Source of the DNA: Lophius americanus
Taxonomy: Eukaryota > Chordata > Actinopteri > Lophiiformes > Lophiidae
Length of the DNA stretch: 64,000 nucleotides
Direction of reading: 5' to 3'
Assembly: GCA_037951165.1 (NCBI GenBank)
Contig: JBBDHG010000032.1
Location: 9,105,001-9,169,000, forward strand
The position numbers and the translations under genes were made by a program. This document shows positions 10,590-23,100 of this stretch, piece after piece (position 1 is the stretch's first letter; every line of letters starts with the position of its first letter). Under the pieces are notes generated by a model that was given only the letters and a program-made list of their open reading frames with translations, ran no database searches and had not been told where the DNA came from.

Positions 10590-10870
10590 GATGTGGACCC
10601 ATGTTCAATGCGATTACCATAAAGCTCAGAATACGCGAGTCTCTTCTTAGGACTGACAGTGACCGTAGTGATGGAGGCGGCTGTTGTGTCCGCCCTGGCA
10701 GTGACGTTAGCTTAAAATTGCCTCTGTCATCTGGGCGGCTCTAGATGACCCAAGCAACGTTCAGACTCAGTGGAGGCTCCGCTTCTGCAGGAATTGGCCC
10801 TCCCTGAATGGGACAACCGTACCTTTCCATTCAGGTTCGTAGAAAGCTCGTCGTTGTTTGTCTTTTTCAG
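10590..10870 (+). promoter_or_regulatory. Candidate agtpbp1 upstream promoter / 5' UTR exon
   Basis: This stretch is richer in CpG than its surroundings (GATGGAGGCGGCTG, TGACGTTAGC, GGGCGGCTC) and includes a possible donor, CATTCAG|GTTCGT, at about 10833-10844. It lies 3.2 kb before the first exon I can prove, which starts after an acceptor and so requires an upstream exon. The link is inference from position and composition only. Confidence 0.25.
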
Positions 10871-13800
10871 GCCTGATGCAGAGCTTATCATGTAGCATAA
10901 GCATTAGCAGGCTCAGGCCAGCACCGTGTCGCAGTCAGGCCACCGTTATGAGTGACTAACCGAGCAGGTGCAGCGGACACCACCCTCAGCTAATACATAA
11001 CTAATATCTAATAACATATCCTCTTTGTGACAGTGTTGGGGGCTAACTCAGATGTTCCCACAGGGTTGGCTGGAGCTTGCTCACCTTGTATTTAAATAGT
11101 AAATTGAATTGTTAATTGTGGATGGAGACACCACTCTGGAGTTATTGTGACCTGACCACCATCTGTTCAATATAAGCCTGCATCCATAACATGTCAGCTG
11201 AGAAAATGCTTGTCCTTATCATAGTCTGATCACCGGCAACCTCCATGCTCCTCCTCAGCCCTGACGAGACACCTTTATACTCAGGTGGGGAGGTCGCCTA
11301 GTTATTCCAGTCTTCCAGTAGGTCGCAGTCTGGCTGCAGCATTTGGAATTCTTAACTGAGAAGTTGAGCACAGCTAGCTTTGGTATTTTTTTTAAATTTG
11401 GTATGTATCACCGTCTCTGGCTTCCGACCTTTCATTACACTGTGTTTCGATATTGCAACATTTACTTAATTTAATTTATGTTATTAGGTAGTTCTACGTC
11501 ACTCATTATGTTAAATTTTGAAAAGGGGGATTTTACTTTGACAGGATAATTCCACATCACGTGATCAGGAAGTACTGTTTGAAATAGGACAGAAATTACT
11601 TTTTAAATTGTTATTACCTAAAATTTTAATTAACAACTGAAATTATTAAACGTAACTGGAAAAAATATCGCATGATACATCTTGCCAATTACAATTTAAA
11701 TTTGTTTACTCTTGATTTCAATAAAACCTGTTTTTACAGAAACAAAAAAATATTTAATTGTTGTTTGCACAAATGTGTATTTTACCAATAAACACTTTAG
11801 GATTTTTTTTCTTCTTCACATATTTAAATTATTAAAGCATTTTTAGATATTTAAAACTCATGAATAATTAATGCAATAGAGGGTAAAAACTAAACATGTC
11901 ATTTTAACCAAATTATAGCTTAATTTTAAATACACCAAAAGTAATTCAATGTTTAAATAAACATGTTTATGAAAATTCTTATTACTGATTGCTTGCTTTT
12001 ACTCTGCCTATTGGGTCTAGTAAGGTTACCATTTATTATTTAGTTGTTTGGTGTCTCCACCTGCCGTGACCCTAACCCTGATAAGCAGAACAAATGGATG
12101 GATGGATCTTTCATTTTGATAATTTTAATATTTTATGATAAATATTAAATGTCTCATGTATTTAATATTAATGTCTTAGAAAGCCCTGCCCCTGGGGATA
12201 GTACATTATTTTATGTGCAATGCTTTGGATAGGCTAAGTTTTTATGTATAATCAGCCGTAACCCTTTATCTTTTATTGTGTACGACCCCTTTTTGCCGCC
12301 AAAACAGCTCTGTGATGCAGTGTAGGCCCTAAGTTAGAGTCTAACACCTCATTTGCGAAGTCAATGTCAGTTTTTATCTTGTAATCCTGTGTGAATTGTA
12401 AGTTTCCATAATACGTTGTAAAAGTCTTAAAGGTTTAAAGCCCTAAAGCTTTTCATTATTGGTTTATTCAGTAAGCTCAGCGCTTTTTTCATTTTTATGC
12501 ACAGTTGATCGTAGGTGATCTTCATGTCAGCGATGATAGAGGTAATAGTCTATTCTCGGCAGCATCTTTTTGTCCAGTAGTGGAGACACATTTTTTAATT
12601 TATTTATTCTGTTAGCCTTGCATTCAGTCTTTCCTCTAGAGTAATAAACAGTTGATTTAACATCTAAAACCTATAAAGGCCTACTTCTTCTTTTTAGTAA
12701 AAAAAAATGATTTGGTATGATAATCAGATCGATAAGCAGAGTTGATAAAGGTATTGTTTTTTAATACAATCTTATCAGTTCAACTCTCACCCCCTGTATT
12801 TTTACCATTGTATTCAATGTAATCCCACTGAACATAAGTTTTAATTTTTCAATACTTTTGTGTTCAAGTTATCCCATTTACATGTCTTTTCTCTAGATAT
12901 TTGAGATCTGCCGAATGTAGGGCATCTTCTTTTTATGCCCCGACCAAAGGGGCATATAAGGTTACCCGTAGTCCCACCCTCAGTCTGTACCAAACAGGTT
13001 TGTTAGGGGAAGGGTCAATCACTGTCTCTTTATCTTACATTATGGCTCAATCATCTGTTGGTTTAATACTTACTTTTTTGTACCATGGGTTTTTCCTCGC
13101 CTCTTGTCTAACTTGTTTGCATGGTTGACTTCTATTTTTGGATGGGCAGCAGGCCAGCCTGTCTGACACACATGTCTGTGACCGACAAACTGACCGGGAT
13201 TTGATGGGGTTAAATAATTGTTCCAGCTTAGTTTCTCTATTTCCCCATTGGTCATTAATCTTTCCAAATTAGTTGCCAGTAACTGTTTTCTACTATTTTA
13301 GTGTTTATAGCACAAGTAATCAAACTGGCCACAGACATAGATACAGAGTAAATATAATTACACCTGCCATGGAAGTAATGTTTTCTCAAGCGTTGGATTG
13401 TTTGTCTGTTTGTCTGGTCTGGGTATTAGCAGGAATACACAAAAACTACTTTTGGTGACGGGGTTGGGCATATGACAGGAAACAACCCGTTCATTTTCGG
13501 AGTGGATTCAAATAAGTAGTCAAATTCAGGATTGTTTTTATTACTTTTTTACCCTGTAACATATGATGATGCCTTTTGATAACAATGAAATGGGGTGGAA
13601 GAGTTAGAATTATAACAGTTTCTCTTTCAAATCAAACATCCTAATATATACATTAAGTAGAAAGTATTGTTCTCGCAACGCAATTAATAACTAGTCTTTG
13701 ACTCAAACACAGCATAACCACGTCCTGTGCTGCTGCTGTGTAGTGACTCAAGCGACACAGAGTACATTTTCACATTTTTGGATGTTAATTGTATGAATTT

Positions 13801-14050
13801 ATGTAATTTGCGGTGATCAGACAACCTGGTTGGGTCTCTGGTTTGTTCTGTTCCGAGTTGGGCTAGTTTAGAGCCATCCTTATCTGACTTTTGCAGTTAC
13901 AGGGCCGAAGAGAGCCTGAGAATTCTACAGAGACAGTTCAGTCAAACCTATTTTGGCACATCTGCCAAATGTTGATTGTTTTCATTGCTAAAATTGCACA
14001 AAAATATCTATACTTGTTCTTGGAAGAGGTTTTTATTTTTTCTCTTGCAG
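10871..14050. other. Presumed 5' intron/upstream region; repeats only
   Basis: I see no coding exon. Small repeat pieces include a SINE 3' end at 12050-12110 (GACCCTAACCCTGATAAGC then ATGGATGGATGG), a mariner inner fragment at 12255-12335 (TTTTGCCGCCAAAACAGCTC), and a repeat at about 12930-13500 (TATGCCCCGACCAAAGGGGC and ATACACAAAAACTACTTTTG). If the candidate first exon near 10.6 kb is real, most of this is agtpbp1 intron 1. Confidence 0.4.
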
Positions 14051-14109
14051 ACGAAATGAAATATTGATGTGGCGAAAATGAACAAACCCAAAATGGCTTC
14101 AGAAAAAGG
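14051..14109 (+). CDS. agtpbp1: agtpbp1 exon 1 (coding from 14078, residues 1-11)
   Basis: The acceptor TCTCTTGCAG ends at 14050 and the donor GG|GTGAGTG begins at 14110. The 27 nt before the ATG are 5' UTR, so an upstream non-coding exon must exist. The start ATG at 14078 has A at -3 and begins MNKPKMASEKG, corresponding to the short N-terminus of vertebrate CCP1. A second in-frame Met is residue 6. A tiny upstream ORF (ATG AAA TAT TGA, 14056-14067) precedes the start. Confidence 0.85.
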
Positions 14110-17100
14110 GTGAGTGACTTTGCTATTTGAAGATCAATAAACGCTGTTTCATATGCAAAAAACACACGCAAGCACAAATGTTTCTTTGTGAGAGCTGGTT
14201 GCTTACGTTCACCTGCCTGATGTGTTTCCACTCTTGCACTATATTCTCCCTTTTAACTGGCAGTGCACCTGTTCTTGTCTTTCTGCTGTACCGTTTGTGA
14301 AAGGGGCTGCTTGTGCAGCGGGGCAGATCATTTTCCGGCCTTACTGGATCCAGGTCATATTGGTTTTGCACAATGACTAAAATTACAACAATTTTAGTGT
14401 TTGCATATTTGTAATTGGTTCATTTTGTAGTTGATCTGGGATCATTCAGCCATCTTTTTCTCTGTCAATGCGCACACACAGACATTCTCTCTCTCTCTCT
14501 TACTCTCTTCCTTTCTCTCTCTCGCTCTCTTTGTGTCTTTATAAGGACATATTACAATCTCAGCTCCGCTGGGCACAATCAGAGTTTTGACTCCCTCTCC
14601 CGTGTTTATATTTGCTGTACCAACAACTGACCTTCAACCTTGTGTTTCTGACTGAGTGCCTCATTCCTGAGGTAAAATGAGGAAGGGTCACTATCCCATA
14701 AATAGCGAAGCACTAGGGAACTACATTGGTATTCTTAACTTGGATTTCCAATCTGTCCTTTTTATCTTTGTGCTTTATTTCAGAAAATATATTTTTGTTG
14801 GTTCTGTTGGCTCTGTTTTTTTCCGCCTACATTGCATTGAAGAGCATTTGTGCATAAAAGACAGTTATTTGTGTTTGTTCTCCAATGCTAACTATAAATA
14901 AGTTATGTGTTACATTGACTCTTCCTAAAGGTGGATTTGTTTTTTCAGAGTTCCCAGTAACTCCAGGGTGCTGATGCTCCTGGGTCAACTGGAGAAGATG
15001 AATGGAGAGGCCATGGTCAAGGATGTCGTAATGGCCAGACAGGTCACTGCAAAGATACTTCATCTCATACAGACACAGGGTAAGACAAACACAAGAAATA
15101 ATACACAGTAGTTTGTACTCAAAAGCAGAGAGAAAAGAGTTGATACCATCTTGTATTTCTGCATCTAAAGACACATTTGTTCATAGATTAAGGGATCATA
15201 TACTACTTGTGTGGCGCTGTGGCTATTTGCACGGTTCTCATTCTGAACTATCGCGAATCTTCAAACAAGATTTAAGATCTAAGAAGGCAGCCTGAGTAAA
15301 CATAATATGTATGTTTAAAATGATAAGTTGATATAGTAAGGCTAAAAAATGTTATCTAATATTTAAATCGCAACTAAATCTAGAAAAAAAAAAAACTGTA
15401 TTCATTTGTGCTTGCAACTGCGCTAAACACACCCTCGTTTTAATACTACCATCCCATATCATCACTAAATACAACATTTACATAAATGGACCATTTTCAG
15501 AAGCATGAAGTTGGCTCGTAGGTCTTGCCAGTTGGCGTTAATGATAACGTCAAAATAAATTCCAGAACAGATGAGGAAGGTGGTCATTTAAATAAATCTG
15601 CCTTGGAAACACTGCAAAGGTATTTCTAAGGCTCGGGTAAACTGAAACACATTCTCTACAAATGAAGAAAACTTGGGAAGTGGGAAGTGTCTCATCCCAC
15701 AGTAGCTGACCTTCCACATTTCCTCCAGAGCACAACAAAGGGTCATTCAAAAATTCACCAAAGATCTAAAGAAAATATCCAAGGAACTTTAGGCCTCTGT
15801 CACCTCAGTGTAGGTAAGTGTTTATGGCTGGAGTGTGACTGTTTTGTTTCTGCTGGCATCTTGTCCAGGGTGTACTCTGCCTCCCCCTCAGTATCAACTG
15901 CGATAAGTTCCAGCCACCTCAAAACCCTGCACAGAAAAACACCATCACAGAGAATGAATTAAGGAATGAATTTGGCTTGAAAACACCTTCATGATCATCA
16001 GAGCTTTTGGAAGAATGATCTGCGGATTGTTGAATAGATATTTGAACATTAAAACTGAGAATGTGAAGATCATCAGTTTGTGAGTTGACGTTCAGCGACA
16101 AATGAGTCATGTAGTAACGCCAATGATTCCACAGGAGTAAGTCCGCCTCTGATGGCTCAAAAGGAATGCAATTAAAGGTATGGGGTGCCAAAATCCAGAC
16201 CTGCACCCCATTGAGATGCTGCGGTGGGACCTGAAAGGAAGAGTTCATGCTCACAGACTCTCCCGTGTGGATGCACTGAAGCAGCACTGCATAGAAGACT
16301 TGGCTCAGATTCCCCTTCAGAAATGTCAGAGATTTATTTCCGGTAATCTGAAGCCTTTGGGGGTAGTTGTTGCTTCTAAAGTTGACACGACGAGCTACTA
16401 AGTTTAGGGTGACAAATATTAGGAGTTGGTTAATGTTTTGCCTTACTATTATTTATAACTTGTATTTTGTGTTTACTCAGGTTGCCTTATTATGTTAAAT
16501 GAAACTTTAGTGTGAGATACACACAAAAATAAAAACATTTGGGGGGGGGGATACTTTTTCACAGCACAATAGGCTGTTAGGGATAAAACACTGCCGGCCA
16601 AACTTAAACATGAAAATAATAAATTGACTTTTGGTGTATATATGAATATCAATATTGTATAACAGCTAATCAACTTAAATTAAATACAACTCAAGATCCT
16701 TGATTGCAAAATTGTCCTGCAGTATTTTCCATTAAATGTACCTGAAGATAAAATATAAATGCAGAATTGAAGAGTTTGTAATCCTCTTCAGACAACCTCT
16801 ATGACTGGCCCTCCTACACCTTTGTTGGATTAAAACGGCAGAATTAAAAAGTGTGTCAAACTGCAACTTAACAGATATTGTCTTTTTTCATTCCACATAT
16901 TCTTATTCATCTTCAAAATCTGTTCAGTTCAGTCTGAGATTTGGGTGTCCTATGCTAGTGGACTATACAGGACAGGTAAGCTCCCTTACTTCTTACTAAG
17001 TAACCATACAATTTTTTTTTCAAACAAGCCCTTCCCAGGGCTCCAGACAAAAAACTTTTCTAGGAGCCATGGGCTCCTTAACCCAAAGTAGTAAGGGGCC

Positions 17101-20100
17101 AAAGAAATTTCCGGAGCCAAAATATAACAATGTCAGAGTATCGGGTAAGAAAGGTTTGCTTAGGAACAAACAAACCTTTCTTGCCTTTTCTTACTGTACT
17201 GACCTTAGTAGGCTCTGTGTCCCATTGTGGGCACAATATATATCATTTGCACACTATTTGCCATTTCCAACATGCTGCAATCTTGTTACCATAAATAATC
17301 CCATCCAACTTCTTTAACACATTATTGAACTATGTACAGTCAGTAGTTTCCTGCTAATTCAGGCTCAGAGGCTGTATCTCCCACCCCCACCATGTCAATG
17401 TCACCTGGCAGGTTTGCGTCACCTTTTGTTTGCACACAAATAATTGCTTCACACTTGAGCGATAGATATGGCGAGCACCAACATCATTCCAACTAAATGG
17501 ACATTTTTTTTTAAGTCTGTGCAGAACGGCTCTTTCCCTAGCATCACTTTCCATAACTCGGTGTATGTCTAGTCCAATCAACTTCTCCATTCCTCTGGAA
17601 ACACCATTAAAACATTCCTAGTTTTCCCCTTGCACTGAGCTCAGGTCAGGGTCAACATAAAGACAGAAAACCTTTATGGACTCTCCCGCTGCCAAATCAG
17701 TAATGTTAGTCAGTGTTGTGATCATTTTGCTGAAGGCTACAGACATTATCATTACAAAGCTGTGTGAAATAATATTCAAGAGTTGTTGCTACTTGGACAG
17801 AAAACTGAATATTGTTGCCCTAGGGGTCACAGCACAACAACCAACACAGGATTACTTTCCAGTACAAAATACTATTTTTTTTAAATATCTCTCAGATTAC
17901 TGTACATCCTGACAGCACCAGTCGGGCTTCAGTCGGGTATCCGCACTCTAATACACATGATATGAAGGGAGGGAATGAATGAGGGCTTTCTGATCTTCAG
18001 AAGACGGAGATGGGGCAGCGGAGCGAAGCAGGACGTGAACGGTCGTCAGGGCTCCACTGGATAAACATTTACATTAAGGAACTATCTGACAATCAGAATG
18101 TGTAAAGACGGATACACCTAGATATACCTGACATCCACAGGTGTGGGATCCCTCTCTGCAGGCATAAGCCTTCCTGTTCACTAACTAGAAGTAGGGCACC
18201 CACATGACAAGTTTAATCGACTCACATGTTGAAGTTATAACTGACATTAAGTGCGGCATGAGCGATAGTAAACCAATCAGCGTTATTACAAATCTTTTTT
18301 TTTTTTTTACTGGTGGGTGCGCACAGGAACGACGCTCACACTTCTATTGCTCTAAGACTTAGAGTCTAAGTGAAATACAATAATGGCGCCTCTCCATTTT
18401 TAACGTAACATACCAGCAACAAAACACAAGGTCCAACATAACGCAAATAGTCAAATTAAACTTTTACCTCAATTACCTTTAATGAACGAATATTTTATGA
18501 TTTTGTTGCCTTGTGAAAAGTTGAAAAAGGTCACATTTCACTTCTAAAGTAAAAATCAACTTCCCTAAAACGACGGACTTGCCATTTTTCTTCTCCCAAG
18601 TACCTTTGCAGTCGTCATTTGCCTCAATCCAGATCTGGTGGCACATGCTGTTTTCAGCTTCTGTCGCGTGGTGGCAGATTCAGCTCTTATTGTGCCTTCA
18701 CAAATGCCTTCCTTTTCTTCCAACTATAGGAACATATTTTTGGACACCCTTATTGCCTGCTCCAAATGTTGAAGTTTTATTGCATTTTCTGAAATAAACA
18801 CACACATAAAAAAACTATTATTATATTACTGAGGGGTTTCCCTTATACCTGAAGACTCCACAAACATTTATGTATAGCTTTAGCAAAATTGATGAAAGAG
18901 GAATAACACCTCTTAATTTTATGCTACCTAAAAAACTACTTTAATAACATTAACACATAATAACAAAAAATTTTTTAATTCAAATCTAATGTTGACTCAA
19001 TGGAACATTTACTAACATTGGAATGTGAAGTTTACATCTTAACATTGTAATATCAAGCACATTGTAACATTAAGAAAGGTGCTATATAAACAGATGATGT
19101 CACAGTTTTTATAAAGGGTACTGAAAAATAAGTGTAACCCAATTGTAAGTAATTTCAGAAATCTTTTTTTTATATAGCACCTATTTTAAAGGATGTAGCA
19201 AAGTGCTTCACAACATCAGCACGGAAAAGAAAAGGAGAATAAAAACACAAGGCATACACAACAATATATAATAAATCACGTAGACATTATCATTTTTGAC
19301 CCACACAAACAAACAGAAAGAATATAGAAGCCAGTCATCCCCCAATTATACCCATTTATATTATTGAATATTATAGGATTGTGTCTGTTCAACTGATGTG
19401 ACTTACCGGTTGTTAGATGCAGCCTATGTACAAGACTTTGCTCCCCTGACCATCCATTGAACTCTGTAGCCTTCATAACCTTAGCGTCGTTGTCTGTCAT
19501 AACGGCCACAAGGTTTTCTTCTGAGAAGTCTCACACAGAAAGTTTATTTTGTCAGGTCCTGTGCAGTCATCTCTGATGCGTAAAAATATCTCCAAACGAC
19601 GGACACAGCATTGTCTTTGGTAGAAGTTGCTCGCTTGTTCAGTTGGCTTGTGTTTGAGTTCTCCTCCAGGTTGCATTCACTGTCACTTGACTGGTATTAT
19701 GTTATAAAGTGGACAGTTCATGAACCCACACACAGAGGGGAAAGTAACCGAAATAAAACCAAAATAACCGATATGAGCGAGATTATGTTTGCTAGAGGTT
19801 CAAAATGTCGGTTTCGGTTAACTGCCCAGCACTAGCTCAAAGTGCCAATAATAATTAAAATATGCCTGATGCAATATGTGGACATGTTGCACAGGCAGGT
19901 TTACAATGTAAATGCAATATGCCTGGTTCCAAATTATTTATAGTAGAGTAATGACAACACTTCAATTTATACACTTATAATTCACAAATGATCTAATATC
20001 AGTTCCTCAAACTATTGCAGTGCAAATATCTCCTATACAGAACTTTTTGTTGTGCACCAGGCACCTATGCACACGGAATGTATGCTAGCACATGATGCAA

Positions 20101-23100
20101 AAAAAGCCTACCTTTCAGGAGTGTGAACAGCGGGCTTCCAAAGTTTTAACAGAATCCTTTATTTAAATTTTCTGTGCCCTTTCATCATCCAGTCCATTAT
20201 CAGCCTGTCTTGTTTAAACCAAAAAAGTTATCCTTTTTTCTCAATTAGTTTCAACTTTGAGAAACTGCATTCCCCAGAAGAAACTGAAACAGAGGGGGTT
20301 GAGAAGAACCCGCAATAACAGCATTTGGGAAAAGAATGATTCGATCAGTGAGTCAGGTGGTGGCGTTTAGAGCTGCCTGTGGAGATGAGCATTAATAGCA
20401 CTCGTCCTGATGGTTTTCTCTCTTGTGTTAGCGCCATCCATAATAACACTCCTGGGATCGATATACCGTGAAAACAAATCCCTCTGTTTTTGGAATGCTC
20501 GCTCCCTCAGTATCCTTTTTCTTTTTAAATCTACTGCCAGATGATGTTATTCTTTAAAATTCTGCAATAAATCTGCTTATGCCGAAACTCTATTCGAACA
20601 GTCAAAGTCAGTGTCAGAGAGCCGGGCTTTCATTGGCTCGTGTCTCTTGATATGAAATACGTCAGCAGCCCTGAAATCAAGGTGATCTGATTGTAACCGC
20701 CGACACACACACCAATCAGGCACAACATTAACACCAGGTGGATATTCTAATGTTGTGGTTGATTTTTTTATATTCTACACAGCTGGAAACCGATGTCATT
20801 CTCCAAACGGTTTGAAGAAATGTGTGCATGTGTCTCATAATAACTGACCAATTTTGCTCTAGTCCTTCATATGAGGAAGATTTATGTTTTGCTGTATCTA
20901 AGACTGACAGCAGGTAAAAGACACTCCTACTACAGATCCATCCTGGAGCTGATGAGACGGACAACAGCACAGACGGAGAGATGACAACTCCAGTCTCCCA
21001 CACACACACGCACACACACACATACACACACACACACCAATCAAACCATTTTACAATAGCCTTTTTTTTTAATGTTGATGTGCATTTTTACTATTTTAGG
21101 GGATTACTGTTAATCAGTTAAGAGTTCTATCAATAATAAAAAATACCCAATACATGCTTACTAAGTGAAGTTCAGTCTGCACTTTTAAAGAAGTACAGGC
21201 TGTGTTCACTCTCTTTTTCTAAAAAAATAAGAACGATTGAATAGTTTTGTGTGAAAGTTTTATTGTTGTTGGAGTTCAGCTACTCTGGAGAAATGGTTCC
21301 CCGTGACGATGCTAACCCAAATATTAAATATTTTTTTGGAGATCTTAACTTAGCCTTGGAGCTGGAAGGTTTCAGTTCGTGGTATTTTAGTGTGGATTTA
21401 TTGAGCCAGGACATGTTTTTAATCATCTGAGTCCGTGTGAAGAATTTGTCTACATTATGAATTACTTTTTTTCATGGTTTTTGTTTTTATTTTGTGTTTC
21501 GTAATCTTGTATTGGACTTTTCCTTCTGTCACGAGTTGTTGCTTCCTCTGACTTCAAGGAAAGTTTTTGTTAATCCACCGTGACTGACAGGCACAGAGGA
21601 ATGGCTTTTAAGTCTGTGACCCTATGTATCTTGATATACCAGCTGTTCCTCTCATCTACCGCTTGACTATCTGTCACACCCGCCTGCAGCTTCAACTTGA
21701 AATGCGCATGAGTGTGACATTGGTTAGGGGGAAGAAGGAGCTCTGTGACCCCCCTAACAGTAACTATATACCCCAGATTATTTGTTGTACTCTTGCCTCA
21801 TATTTAGGTACTTATGGGTTTAGGAGGCACTTCAAATATCCAAAGAAAAATATCTACAGTGACAGAGAAAAAAGGAAAGCTAGAATGATGAGAATATACA
21901 AAAGATATAATAATGGGTCCTCAGATCACAGGACATTACATGTGACTTTGTTGTGAATGAAGTCAGTCTGAGGTGGGAGTTGTCTTTTTCCCCTTAACTC
22001 GTTATCATACACTCAGTGTATGCTTTCAAAGTATGGCAACTCTCCTTTTCCTCCTCTTACTCCTCATCGCTGAGTGAAAGAAAGGGTAGAGGGTACATGC
22101 GAAGAGATATCCTACGTACTTGTTAGATTTCTGTAAGTGCAGCAAGAGATTCAGTTTCTGGTAGCAAAACAAGGGGAGGTGCTGATAACTGGGATCATGG
22201 TGTACTTCCCTTAGTGTGTACATTCAGTTTGGGAGGATTTACCAGTGGAGCAGTTTTAGTTTGGTCCCAGAAGGACAGGAAGTTCCTTTTTTGTTTATAT
22301 TGACTATCAGTTCCTTTGTTGAGGTTCACAGCAGACATGCAATATTATTGTTTTGGACTCCAGTGGCAAGAATCCTGGAATTTTGGAAAATACTAAGTGC
22401 TGTTTATGCATTGAAATGGAGCAGAGCCATCCCAGGAGATACTGTCAATCTGTGGTCTCCCTAGAGCCACCAGGTAGGGTTCAGAATCATGAAAATATTA
22501 TGATATAACGAGAATGACAGCAAGTGCCTACCTCTGTCAAGGCAGAACGATCCTACATTTGTCTGGTCAGCACTGACTGTACAGCAACTAAACAAAGATC
22601 ACACCAGCAAAGACACATTTTGTTCCATGCTCCACACAATCATAGATGTTAACCCTGTAATAATATAATTAGTATAGTTTTTTTAATGATTTTTCTTTGA
22701 GAATGTGTAGAAAATACCCTGTCTTGAAATGATAAGAAAAGTTCTAAAAAATCGCAGATCTGCACGAAAATGTTTTGGATTCTTGTCTGAGCAGGGCCAC
22801 ACTTCTTCATAGATCTTACTAATTATCAGTTCATTCATTTTTGCATAATCCTGCAAACACAAAGATTGACAAACTTACAATGATGAAAACATAGTATTTT
22901 GGACCTACATAAAAATGATTTGGGTGTTGTAAGCAATATCTAATGTTTCTCTAAATAATGCTTCCAGGTAAATGTTTTAACAATAATGTTTTAACAATAG
23001 TATGTATGAGAGCACTTAGATGGCAGACCAGTTAGTCCACTGTGTGGGAGCACTCTGTGTTTGTATGAACCTGAATGAGTGGTATTTTTCAAAAACACAC

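Noticed and set aside
21624..21956. 110-aa open frame in agtpbp1 intron 2
   Set aside because: No recognisable family, and codon content looks random for AT-rich DNA.
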